From Sinomonas susongensis (lineage in GTDB: Bacteria > Actinomycetota > Actinomycetes > Actinomycetales > Micrococcaceae): DNA of 64,000 nt. Made by a program: the position numbers and the translations under genes. The notes beneath the pieces were generated by a model. The model did no database searches. It was not told where the DNA came from and saw only the letters and a program-made list of their open reading frames with translations. The stretch is from positions 62,001 through 126,000 of the forward strand of contig NZ_SSNH01000005.1 in the NCBI RefSeq assembly GCF_005877005.1, in the 5' to 3' direction. How positions within the stretch are numbered: the stretch's first letter is position 1; each line of letters begins with the position of its first letter. Positions 47,199 through 54,915 of this stretch are shown in pieces.

Positions 47199-47855
47199 CT
47201 AATCGTTCTCGTTGTTGCACGCCGAGAGGCTATGAAGGTCGATGACTCGTGCCGGCTGCAGACTGTGGTGCTGCGAATGCGAGATGAGCACAATCATCGC
47301 CGCTTCAGACCAGCCCCCAATTTCCAGGGCCATGACCTCTGCGCTTTCGGCATCGACCCCGTTGAATGGTTCGTCGAGGATGCCCACCGTGAAGCGCCCG
47401 AGCGTGTTCATGACAAACCAGAGTTTCTTAGCCGTGCCGGTCGACAGGCTTCCGGCGTTCTCGGCGAGCCACGGGGCGAGGCCGAGCGATCTGGCTCGGT
47501 CCAGGGCGTCCTCGAGGCTTGAACCACGCGCAGTGACCGTGAGCGCAAGGTGGTCGTGGACCGTCATGGCTGGGAAGAGCGCTGGGTCGGCTCGGCACAC
47601 GCGTCGTAAGTCGCGAGCGCCACGGTCGCTCGCATTTATCCCGTTGACCAGTACCTGGCCCGACCATGGACGCAGGTAGCCGCTGCAAAGTTCGGCAAAG
47701 GTCGATTTCCCCGAACCGTTGCGTCCGCGAAGCTGGAACACTCCGGGACCGCTGATCGAAAGGTTCGCGCCGCTGAATACGGGTGAATTGCGTATGTAGC
47801 CAGCGGTCACTCTCTCGAGACTGAGGGCAGGTAGATGATACGTCGATGCAGGCAC
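47199..47855 (-). CDS. ABC transporter ATP-binding protein of the bacteriocin cluster
   Basis: A 218-residue nucleotide-binding subunit. Walker A is LRGRNGSGKST (about 42-52), Q-loop region CRADPALFPAMTVHDHL, a divergent signature LSTGTAKKL, Walker B VGILDEPFNGVD and the H-loop ISHSQHH. I chose GTG at 47855, which overlaps the permease by 49 bases, because the first beta strand (LSLERVTAGYI) is then kept. A GTG at 47810 would give a GTGA overlap but remove that strand. Circular bacteriocin clusters regularly encode one such ATPase (As-48D/CirD/CclD type) for export and self-protection. It probably pairs with the adjacent 499-aa membrane protein. Confidence 0.85.
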   Translation of the reverse strand: MPASTYHLPALSLERVTAGYIRNSPVFSGANLSISGPGVFQLRGRNGSGKSTFAELCSGYLRPWSGQVLVNGINASDRGARDLRRVCRADPALFPAMTVHDHLALTVTARGSSLEDALDRARSLGLAPWLAENAGSLSTGTAKKLWFVMNTLGRFTVGILDEPFNGVDAESAEVMALEIGGWSEAAMIVLISHSQHHSLQPARVIDLHSLSACNNEND

Positions 47856-49306
47856 AGGGCTACTACTCCTAACAGGATGATGGCGTAGAGGGAGCTTCCA
47901 CCCACGCCGATCGCCCCAGGGAGCAGGGCCAGGAGCCCCGCAGGGGACGCGGCGAGCAGAGTCAGCAGGGCCGCGGCGAGAGTGACGTCGGCGGAACCGT
48001 CGGCATGTTTGACGACCGCGGTGCTCACGCTGCTCCCCAGAAGGCTGGCAGATACGGTGGCTGCGATGACTGAAGGTGCGGCCCAGAAAGGAGCGCCCGT
48101 GACCGCCCAGCCGATGATCCCGAAAGCGGGTGACAGCAGGACCGCGGTGAAGCCCACTTGCGTCCCGAGTACACCAGCTATGAGCGTCCGGGCGGCAATG
48201 CCGTTCTCCCAGAGAACGCGGAGCCGCGGCACGAGGACGACGGGACCGTTGTCCTTGGAGAGCAACTCCGCCACCGTGAGAGCCGCGATGAATGCCATCC
48301 ACGGAAGGAAGCCCCCGATCGTGCTCAACGGACCCAACGTCTCGGCGTTGACTCCGGCGAGGCGGACTGCCGACACGACGCTGGCAACGAGCGTCACGGC
48401 GGAGACCGTGCTCGCGATCGCGCTTTGATGGGGTGACCTCACGAGGTTCAGCCATAGAGCGCCCGTCACGGTGCCTGCCCTGTAGCTCGGGGGCAGGCGA
48501 ATCCTCCCTCTTGAACAGAGCGGGAATGAGTCGCGGGCCATGCGCCGCCATGACAAGCTCAGAATGTGAGCCGCCCCGAGCCCTGAGGCGACTGTTCCGG
48601 CGGCGACAGGTTCCCACAGGGCCGGCAGGCTCCAGTTCCACGGCCCGAGCCCGCCGGACAGGAGGCGGGTCAGCACGAACGCCGGTATTCCAAGAGCAGC
48701 GCTTCCAAGCATGACGACGATCGCCCGGAAGGCTGACGTCAGGGGCCGGGCCTCGTGAGTGGCAAGCCACCCTCCAATGCCGAGAACGGCTGCTGTGGCC
48801 GTGAGCGGAGTTGCGGTGAGCAGGACGAGGAGAATTGGCCTCGCACACCCCGACATTGCGAGCGCCGTGATGGCACTGGCCGCTAGAGAAGCAGAAGTGA
48901 GGAGGACAACCGCACATCGTGGCCCGCACGTTGCAATGAAGACGTGGCGCATTTCGACATCGAGCGCCCGGAATAGGCCGCGATTCGGATTGCATTGGAC
49001 GGCTAGTCGGCGGGGGCCGAAGATTTCCCGCAGGCAGGCGCCCCCCGTTATATAGAACACCGTGATGACGGTAGCCAAGGCCGCCGCTGATCCAGGCGCC
49101 CCATCGACCGAGATGACGCCCTCGGCTTCAAGGATGCACAGGAGCCATAGCGCAATTAGCCCGGCGCCGAAGGTTAGCAGGGCCACGATAACGGTCGCGG
49201 TGATGGCGAGCCAAGCGAGCATGCGCAGCGAAATGTTCCAGCCGACTGCGGCGAGGAAGCGGACTCGTTCAAAAGCGAACGCAGCGGTGAGGCTCGGCGG
49301 CATCAT
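47807..49306 (-). CDS. Large polytopic membrane protein / ABC permease of the bacteriocin cluster
   Basis: A 499-residue integral membrane protein with about ten to twelve hydrophobic segments, for example MLAWLAITATVIVALLTFGA near residue 30 and TLIAGVLGTQVGFTAVLL later. No known motif is recognised. It is the right size for either an ABC-2-like permease partner for the ATPase or the large membrane protein (about 500-560 aa; As-48B/CirB/CclB type) in every known circular bacteriocin cluster and needed for maturation. The ATG overlaps the upstream small gene by four bases (ATGA). Codon use is less GC-biased than flanking genes. Confidence 0.75.
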   Translation of the reverse strand: MMPPSLTAAFAFERVRFLAAVGWNISLRMLAWLAITATVIVALLTFGAGLIALWLLCILEAEGVISVDGAPGSAAALATVITVFYITGGACLREIFGPRRLAVQCNPNRGLFRALDVEMRHVFIATCGPRCAVVLLTSASLAASAITALAMSGCARPILLVLLTATPLTATAAVLGIGGWLATHEARPLTSAFRAIVVMLGSAALGIPAFVLTRLLSGGLGPWNWSLPALWEPVAAGTVASGLGAAHILSLSWRRMARDSFPLCSRGRIRLPPSYRAGTVTGALWLNLVRSPHQSAIASTVSAVTLVASVVSAVRLAGVNAETLGPLSTIGGFLPWMAFIAALTVAELLSKDNGPVVLVPRLRVLWENGIAARTLIAGVLGTQVGFTAVLLSPAFGIIGWAVTGAPFWAAPSVIAATVSASLLGSSVSTAVVKHADGSADVTLAAALLTLLAASPAGLLALLPGAIGVGGSSLYAIILLGVVALCLHRRIIYLPSVSRE

Positions 49307-49674
49307 AGTCTGTTCCTGGGCGTGGATTGGGCGGTGTCAGCGTCTTCGATGAGGCCGACGGTGGCCATTCCGATGCCGAGGATCATCCAAACCCAAGTCG
49401 GGATGGAAGCGGGGAGGGTGAGCCCGCTAGTCGAGAGGAAAAGCGCGCCGCCGAGGCCCAAGAGGAAGAAGCCGATGCCGCCCTTCCGCGGGGACAGGCG
49501 GCTTTTGCCGAAGACAAGACTGATCGCTGCGAGGACGGCGGCAGTCAGTGCTGTGCCTCCAGCAATAGCCCAGGCAGGCCACTTCGCCGCAGTGGCTGAG
49601 GCGGCGAGGACAACACTCGTCAAGAGGAGGGCTGCGATCATTGTCAGAGCTGGAAGTGCGAACTTGGCGAGCAT
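49303..49674 (-). CDS. Small four-helix membrane protein, possible immunity protein
   Basis: A 123-residue protein with four predicted helices (about 6-26, 35-54, 66-83, 92-109), short loops, and a basic SPRKGG loop. I recognise no family. Circular bacteriocin clusters always encode one or two short, hydrophobic, often basic proteins that protect the producer (As-48D1, CclI, CirE type). Size, position and operon linkage fit, but the sequence itself does not prove it. ATG at 49674 lies 8 bases after the previous stop; its own stop overlaps the permease start. Confidence 0.7.
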   Translation of the reverse strand: MLAKFALPALTMIAALLLTSVVLAASATAAKWPAWAIAGGTALTAAVLAAISLVFGKSRLSPRKGGIGFFLLGLGGALFLSTSGLTLPASIPTWVWMILGIGMATVGLIEDADTAQSTPRNRL

Positions 49675-49682
49675 CGTGATCC

Positions 49683-50255
49683 TCAGAAGAGCAATGAGCC
49701 CGCGGCAATGCCGAGCGAGAGTCCGAAGGTCAGCAACCGGGCGAGTGCGGGCCGCTTGTCCCAGCACGCTGTGAACAGGAATGGGGCTGTGACGCCTACT
49801 AGTGCGACGAAGGCGAAGCTGTACCACTGGCCCTTGATGGAAACGAGCTGACCGAACGAAGCGACAGCCTGCAGGCCGACCAGCGAGACGATTGACGAGG
49901 TCCCGAGCACTCCTATGGTGAGATTTCCAAGAGCACCGCGTACCCCCGGAAGCACGCGGGTCTCGAGGACCGATGCAAGGGAGAAGTAGATGGCTGCCAA
50001 GGCGATCGACAGCACGAACGCAAGGAAGGAGCCAATCCCCACAGACAGCTCGAGAACTCCTTCGTTTGTGACATGCGAGAGTTCCGGTGCCTTGTGGACT
50101 CGTTCGACAATCAGGGGGTGGAGCTGCTGCGTCCGGACCCACAAGAAGGCGCCGGTCGCGAGCACCGCCGCCGTCCACAACACCGCGGACGTGCTGCGCT
50201 TCGGGTGTTCATGCAGACCGTCCGGGTCTGTCTTGAGCGAGGGCATATTTGTCAC
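49683..50255 (-). CDS. Five-helix membrane protein of the bacteriocin cluster
   Basis: A 190-residue protein with a polar N-terminus (1-22), then helices at about 23-40, 70-95, 109-134, 143-161 and 172-190. There are no cysteines except one near residue 164 and no recognised motif. The start is GTG at 50255, overlapping the SpoIIM-like gene stop (GTGA). It is not an obvious member of any characterised family that I know. It could be a second maturation or immunity component (as in the small DUF proteins of garvicin ML or carnocyclin loci). Confidence 0.7.
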   Translation of the reverse strand: MTNMPSLKTDPDGLHEHPKRSTSAVLWTAAVLATGAFLWVRTQQLHPLIVERVHKAPELSHVTNEGVLELSVGIGSFLAFVLSIALAAIYFSLASVLETRVLPGVRGALGNLTIGVLGTSSIVSLVGLQAVASFGQLVSIKGQWYSFAFVALVGVTAPFLFTACWDKRPALARLLTFGLSLGIAAGSLLF

Positions 50256-50827
50256 TGTTGGCTTCCTCCGTCGAGCACGGGATTTAGTGCGATGACAGTG
50301 GCTTCAATCGATGCAGCTGTCACTGTCAGACACATGGCTACGGCAAGGATTCGAAGCGTACTCCGAGCGCTTCCCAGATAAGCGCGGATAGGCTGCTGCT
50401 CTGAACGCAGCGACAATGCAGCCATCAATCCGGAGAGAAGCGGTAGGAGGCCCGCAGAGGCGCTGAGAACCATCGCAATGAATTCGAGCGGCGCATAAAC
50501 CCAAATTGCGCCGAATACTCTATCTGGCCCAAGCAGATTCACGCTCGCACGGAGCGTTGCCCCGATATAGATCGCAAGGATTGGCCATGCGATCAGGGTG
50601 GCCAAACCAAGCGTCAGAGTCCCGCTGTAGAGGAGGGCGATGGCCGGCCCGTTTACGGTGATAACCCCGATGAAGGCGTCCCACCACGTGGGTCTCGTAC
50701 TGCCGTCGCCCCTTCCGTCTGCCCCGATGTCCGCTTGGAAGCCGATCGTAAGGCCCGCAAACAGAAGCGCCAGGGAGAGTGCGAGTGCGAAGACAAACGA
50801 TGGACACGCGTTCTCCCGAGCGCTCAT
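50252..50827 (-). CDS. SpoIIM/DUF95-family membrane protein (circular bacteriocin maturation type)
   Basis: A 191-residue protein with about five helices. The middle shows the DUF95 plan: an Asn followed by small hydrophobic sequence (TVNGPAIALLYSGTLTLGLATL, residues 57-78 in pieces), a loop with Asn97, then YAPLEFIAMVLSASAGLLP where Glu115 takes the place of the family's HG-x-x-E. In AS-48, carnocyclin and circularin loci a DUF95 protein (As-48C/CclC/CirC) is always next to the precursor and required for production. The ATG at 50827 has AGGA 8 bases upstream and begins 18 bases after the precursor stop. This organism type does not form endospores, so a sporulation role is unlikely. Confidence 0.78.
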   Translation of the reverse strand: MSARENACPSFVFALALSLALLFAGLTIGFQADIGADGRGDGSTRPTWWDAFIGVITVNGPAIALLYSGTLTLGLATLIAWPILAIYIGATLRASVNLLGPDRVFGAIWVYAPLEFIAMVLSASAGLLPLLSGLMAALSLRSEQQPIRAYLGSARSTLRILAVAMCLTVTAASIEATVIALNPVLDGGSQQ

Positions 50828-50845
50828 TGTGCATGTCCTGGCCGG

Positions 50846-51115
50846 TTAGGCCGCAGCTGCTCTACGGCCCAGGGCAGAGATCGCCCACCGTGCAGTCCCG
50901 ATGACCACTGCTGCCGTGCCTCCCGAAAGAAGTCCCATAACGACGGCGAGTACCCAACCGCCCACTGTGACTGCGTCCACAATCTGAGTGGCAAACGCGA
51001 TCGAGAGGCCGAACATCCCGGCGATGTACATCGCTCCTATGCTTCCGACCGAAAGCCCGATGGCGCTGATCGCGGTTGCTGCAGCAATCGATTTGGGGGA
51101 AATGCGTGTGGCCAT
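50846..51115 (-). CDS. Circular bacteriocin precursor, AS-48/uberolysin-like
   Basis: An 89-residue, very hydrophobic peptide. Residues 1-28 or so are a leader (MATRISPKSIAAATAISAIG...). The core contains MFGLSIAF and VTVGGWVLAVV. In mature enterocin AS-48 the Phe of KEFGIP and the Trp of AGGWVTT are 19 residues apart; here F35 and W54 are also 19 apart, each followed or preceded by the same G/GGWV residues. The core is Gly/Ala/Val/Ile-rich, with few charges (D47, R76, R84, R85), and ends RRAAAA. Mature length would be about 55-61, within the 58-70 range of known cyclic peptides. The cleavage site is not certain. ATG at 51115 has GAGAGGAG 6 bases upstream. Six genes follow closely in one operon. 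Confidence 0.8.
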   Translation of the reverse strand: MATRISPKSIAAATAISAIGLSVGSIGAMYIAGMFGLSIAFATQIVDAVTVGGWVLAVVMGLLSGGTAAVVIGTARWAISALGRRAAAA

Positions 51116-51409
51116 GACTGGCTCCTCTCAACAGATGCTGTGGCCGGGCTGGTCACGAACAGAGAGTAGGCATCTCAGCTCTACTTGTATCCACTTGTCC
51201 GGGCTGCAGGAGGAACGTTTGTGTCCGAGGCCGATGGATGCGGGTCGGAATGGGCGACACATAGGGTCATAAGGCTGCTCTGCGGTCTCCACTTGTTGCC
51301 AGCCGACATCCGCGGAAGCGTCACGGTAGTCCAAAGGTGAAGGAAACCTAATTGGTCCCATGAGACACGCACTGTTGTTCTAAGCCATCAGCTGCCCTTG
51401 AATGGCCTC
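51116..51409. promoter_or_regulatory. Promoter region between bacteriocin operon and tdh
   Basis: This 294-base region must contain the divergent promoters of the bacteriocin operon (minus strand) and tdh (plus strand). A direct repeat ACTTGT-n4-ACTTGT lies at 51183-51198, about 70-85 bases before the precursor gene. Open frames here (for example 51128-51361 minus) have no ribosome site and look accidental. It is visibly richer in A/T than most of the window. Confidence 0.45.
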
Positions 51410-52456
51410 ATGAAAGCCCTGTTCAAGCCGGGCCCGCAGGCGGGCTTCGAGTTCGTCGAGCGCCCCGAGCCGGAAGCCGGCCCGGCGGATGTCAAGATCC
51501 GCGTGCTCGCGACAGGCATCTGCGGGACGGACCTTCACCTCCAGTCCTGGGACGCGACGGCGCAGTCCATGAGCGCGGCCCCGCTCATCCCCGGCCACGA
51601 GTTCTACGGCGAAGTCGTCGAGGTCGGGGAGGACGTTCGCGATGTGCGGCCGGGCGACCGAGTGTCCGGCGAGGGGCACATTGTGTGCGGCGTATGCCGC
51701 AACTGCCGTGCGGGACGCCGCCAGATGTGCATCCACGTCTCAAGCGTCGGAGTCCAGCGCGACGGTGCGTTCGCCGAGTACGTCGTCATCCCCGAGACGA
51801 ACGTCTGGGTCCACCACGATCCTTCGGTCACGCCAGAGCTCGGCGCGATCTTCGATCCTTTCGGAAATGCGACCCACACGGCATTGAGCTTTCCGCTCGT
51901 CGGCGAGGATGTCCTCATCACGGGAGCGGGCCCGATCGGTCTCATGGCCATCTCGATCGCCCGGCACGCGGGCGCGAGGAAGATCGCCATCACCGACGTC
52001 TCGCGGCGCCGGCTCGAGCTCGCACGCGAGATGGGTGCGGATCTCGCCGTCGACGTCTCGAACATGAGCGTGCGCGAGGCCCAGCGTGAACTCGGGATGC
52101 GGGAGGGCTTCGACGTGGGCTTCGAGATGTCGGGCCGCCCGGCCGCCCTGCAGGGAATGATCGAGAACATGAACCACGGCGGCCGGATCGCCCTGCTCGG
52201 TCTGCCGGCCCAGGCAGCCGAGATCGACTGGGGCAAGGTCGTGACGCACATGCTCACACTCAAGGGCATCTACGGGCGCGAGATGTTCGAGACGTGGTAC
52301 GCGATGAGCGCCATGCTCTCGTCGAATCCGGTCCTGCACCGCAACGTCGCCGCCGTCGTCACGGACGTCCTCCCGGCATCGCGCTGGGAGGAGGGCTTCG
52401 CCATCGCCCGATCTGGCAGTGGCGGCAAAGTGGTGCTGGACTGGTCGGGCGTCTAG
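51410..52456 (+). CDS. tdh: L-threonine 3-dehydrogenase
   Basis: A 348-residue zinc-dependent medium-chain dehydrogenase oxidising threonine to 2-amino-3-ketobutyrate with NAD+. Catalytic zinc ligands are in [10 protein letters not shown] and [13 protein letters not shown]; the structural zinc cysteines are in [15 protein letters not shown]. The NAD loop is [16 protein letters not shown]. The ATG at 51410 (MKALFKPGP) matches the family start; a TTG at 51398 is less likely. The product is passed to Kbl, encoded 38 bases downstream. Confidence 0.95.
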   Translation: MKALFKPGPQAGFEFVERPEPEAGPADVKIRVLATGICGTDLHLQSWDATAQSMSAAPLIPGHEFYGEVVEVGEDVRDVRPGDRVSGEGHIVCGVCRNCRAGRRQMCIHVSSVGVQRDGAFAEYVVIPETNVWVHHDPSVTPELGAIFDPFGNATHTALSFPLVGEDVLITGAGPIGLMAISIARHAGARKIAITDVSRRRLELAREMGADLAVDVSNMSVREAQRELGMREGFDVGFEMSGRPAALQGMIENMNHGGRIALLGLPAQAAEIDWGKVVTHMLTLKGIYGREMFETWYAMSAMLSSNPVLHRNVAAVVTDVLPASRWEEGFAIARSGSGGKVVLDWSGV

Positions 52457-52494
52457 GCCAGGCAGCGCGTGGGAGAGAGGGAAGAGGGCACTAC

Positions 52495-53730
52495 ATGTTC
52501 GCAGGAGTGAAGGAACAGCTGGAAGCGGAGCTGGCCGAGATCCGCGCGGCGGGGACGTTCAAGGAGGAGCGGCACATCGATTCGCCGCAGTCGGCCCACA
52601 TCCAGGCCGGTCCGCTGGATGCCCCCGCGGGGGAGGTGCTGAACTTCTGCGCCAACAACTACCTCGGGCTCGCTGACCATCCGGACCTCATCGAGGCTGC
52701 CAAGAACGCGCTGGACGAGCGCGGCTTCGGCATGGCCTCGGTCCGCTTCATCTGCGGCACCCAGGACGCGCATCTCGCGCTCGAGCGACGGGTCTCGGAG
52801 TTCCTCGGCACCGAGGACACGATCCTCTTCTCGAGCTGCTTCGACGCCAACGGCGGCGTGTTCGAGGCGCTTCTCGGCCCCGAGGACGTGGTCATCTCCG
52901 ACGCGCTCAACCACGCCTCCATCATCGACGGGATCCGGCTCTGCAAGGCGACTCGGCTCCGCTACGCGAACCGGGACATGCGCGAGCTGGAGAGCCGCCT
53001 CCGCGAGGCCACAACGGCGAACGACGGCGTCGGCGCCCGGCGCATCCTCGTCGTCACCGATGGCGTCTTCTCGATGGACGGCTACCTTGCGCCGCTGCGC
53101 GAGATCTGCGACCTCGCTGAGCGGTTCGGAGCGATGGTCATGGTCGACGACTCCCACGCGGTCGGGTTCATGGGCGAGACCGGCGCTGGGACGCCCGAAC
53201 ATGCGGGGGTCTCGGACCGGATCGACATCTACACGGGCACCTTCGGCAAGGCCCTCGGAGGCGCGTCCGGCGGCTACGTCTCGGGCAGGGCAGAGATCGT
53301 CGCAACGCTGCGGCAGAAGGCCCGGCCCTACCTGTTCTCCAACTCGCTCGCGCCGATGATCGTGGCCGCGACGATGCGGGCGCTCGACCTCGTGGCAGGC
53401 TCGGCAGAGCTGCGGTCCAAGCTGTTCGAGAACGCCGCGCACTTCCGGCGCCGCATGTCCGAGGAGGGCTTCGAGCTGCTTCCCGGGGAGCATGCGATCG
53501 TTCCGGTGATGTTCGGCGACGCCGCGGTGGCCGGCCAGATCGCCCGGGGGATGCTCGCCCACGGCGTGTACGTCACGGCGTTCTCGTACCCCGTGGTGCC
53601 GAAGGGCAAGGCCCGGATCCGTGTCCAGCTCTCGGCCGCGCACACCGCGGACGACGTCGAAACGGCGGTGGCCGCGTTCGTCGCCGCACGCTCGGCGGTG
53701 GAGGGGGACAGGGAACTGTCGCAGCGCTGA
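52495..53730 (+). CDS. kbl: Glycine C-acetyltransferase (2-amino-3-ketobutyrate CoA ligase)
   Basis: A 411-residue PLP enzyme that splits 2-amino-3-ketobutyrate with CoA into glycine and acetyl-CoA. It has [52 protein letters not shown] and the PLP lysine in [19 protein letters not shown] at 52495 follows a GGAAGAGGG site. With tdh it completes threonine degradation. The upstream frame to 52294 is a shadow of tdh. Confidence 0.95.
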   Translation: MFAGVKEQLEAELAEIRAAGTFKEERHIDSPQSAHIQAGPLDAPAGEVLNFCANNYLGLADHPDLIEAAKNALDERGFGMASVRFICGTQDAHLALERRVSEFLGTEDTILFSSCFDANGGVFEALLGPEDVVISDALNHASIIDGIRLCKATRLRYANRDMRELESRLREATTANDGVGARRILVVTDGVFSMDGYLAPLREICDLAERFGAMVMVDDSHAVGFMGETGAGTPEHAGVSDRIDIYTGTFGKALGGASGGYVSGRAEIVATLRQKARPYLFSNSLAPMIVAATMRALDLVAGSAELRSKLFENAAHFRRRMSEEGFELLPGEHAIVPVMFGDAAVAGQIARGMLAHGVYVTAFSYPVVPKGKARIRVQLSAAHTADDVETAVAAFVAARSAVEGDRELSQR

Positions 53731-53779
53731 ATTCCGAAGGGGCGGGAAAGCACCGAACTCGGGCGGTATCGTGGGCCGC

Positions 53780-54904
53780 ATGGCCTCCCTGGACAGCACC
53801 AATGACGTAGATGTCCTCATCGTCGGCGGCGGCATCGCCGGCCTTTCGCTAGCGGCACGGCTGGCGGGGCAGTGCCGAGTGGCGCTTGTGGAGGCGGAGC
53901 AGAGCCTCGCCTATCACACGTCCGCGCGCTCGGCTCAGCAGCTCATCCCCAGCTACGGGCCGACCCCCGTCCAAGACCTCACACGGCGCACGCTCGTGAC
54001 GCTCCGCAACGCCCTCGACGACGAGGGCAGGCGCCTCGCGTGGCCCAGCCGCTTCATGCTGGTGGGCCGGAGAGGCGACGTGGCCGCCGAAGCCCATGCG
54101 GGCATGCGTCACCTCGAGCCCGGGGAGGCAAGGGCGCTCTCGCCCGTCCTGCGCGAGGGCTCCTTCGAGGCGGCCGCACTCGACAACGATTCGGTCCGCA
54201 CAGACGCTCCGGCGCTGCTTGCACATCATGAGGGGCGGGCCCGGCAGGGCGGCGTCGCGATCCACTTGGGGAGCGGCGTCCACACCGCCCAGCGCGTCGG
54301 CGACGGTTGGCTCGTGGGCGCGGGTTCAGAGGCCTTCCACGCGGCAAGCGTCGTGGACGCGGCAGGTGCCTGGGCGGACGACCTCGCGGTGGTCTTCGGC
54401 GTCGAGCGCCTCGGCCTCCAGCCGTACCGGCGCACGGCGGCGCTCGTCTCGCTCGCCGAGCCGCTCGACCCTGAGTCGCCGATGGTCGCAGCGGCCGACG
54501 ACACTTGGTACTTCCGCCCGGACGCGGCCGGAGCCCTTGTCTCGCCCTCCGAGACCGAGCCGAGCCGGGCCGAGGACGCAATGCCCCGCCCCGGTGACGT
54601 GGAGCGCACAATCCGCCTCATCCGGCAGATCGCGGACTTGCCGGTGACAGGTATCGTCCGGGCCTGGACCGGCCTGCGCACGGCTGCGCCCGATGGGGTT
54701 CCCGTTCTCGGGTTCGACCCGGAAGCGCCGGGATTCTTCTGGCTCGCCGGGCAGGGCGGGTACGGATTCCAGACCTCCGCTGCGATGGCCGACCACGCTG
54801 CAGAGCAGCTGCTCGCCGGGCCCGACGCGATCCGGACGGGTGCGCATCCGGTATCCGAGACGGAGCGCGCCCTCGATCCGCATCGGCTGTCGGTGCGCCG
54901 CTAG
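53780..54904 (+). CDS. FAD-dependent amine/amino acid oxidoreductase (DAO family)
   Basis: A 374-residue flavoprotein. The FAD loop VLIVGGGIAGLSLAARLAG is at the N-terminus. RSAQQLIPSYGP and VVDAAGAWADDLA follow, and the C-terminal WTGLRTAAPDGVPVLGFD...FFWLAGQGGYGFQTS closes the FAD site, as in D-amino acid oxidase, sarcosine oxidase or glycine oxidase. Its place after tdh-kbl suggests oxidation of an amino acid or imine related to glycine/threonine breakdown. The exact substrate cannot be assigned. ATG at 53780. Confidence 0.87.
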   Translation: MASLDSTNDVDVLIVGGGIAGLSLAARLAGQCRVALVEAEQSLAYHTSARSAQQLIPSYGPTPVQDLTRRTLVTLRNALDDEGRRLAWPSRFMLVGRRGDVAAEAHAGMRHLEPGEARALSPVLREGSFEAAALDNDSVRTDAPALLAHHEGRARQGGVAIHLGSGVHTAQRVGDGWLVGAGSEAFHAASVVDAAGAWADDLAVVFGVERLGLQPYRRTAALVSLAEPLDPESPMVAAADDTWYFRPDAAGALVSPSETEPSRAEDAMPRPGDVERTIRLIRQIADLPVTGIVRAWTGLRTAAPDGVPVLGFDPEAPGFFWLAGQGGYGFQTSAAMADHAAEQLLAGPDAIRTGAHPVSETERALDPHRLSVRR

Positions 54905-54915
54905 AGGATGGCTGC

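Noticed and set aside
47856-48995. N-terminal extension of the ABC ATPase frame to 598 aa
   Set aside because: It is antisense-frame sequence of the 499-aa membrane protein, without ABC features. The first beta strand of the ATPase starts near 47820.
51128-51361. 77-aa minus-strand frame upstream of the bacteriocin precursor
   Set aside because: No ribosome site, mixed composition, and it occupies the expected promoter. No leader-peptide resemblance.
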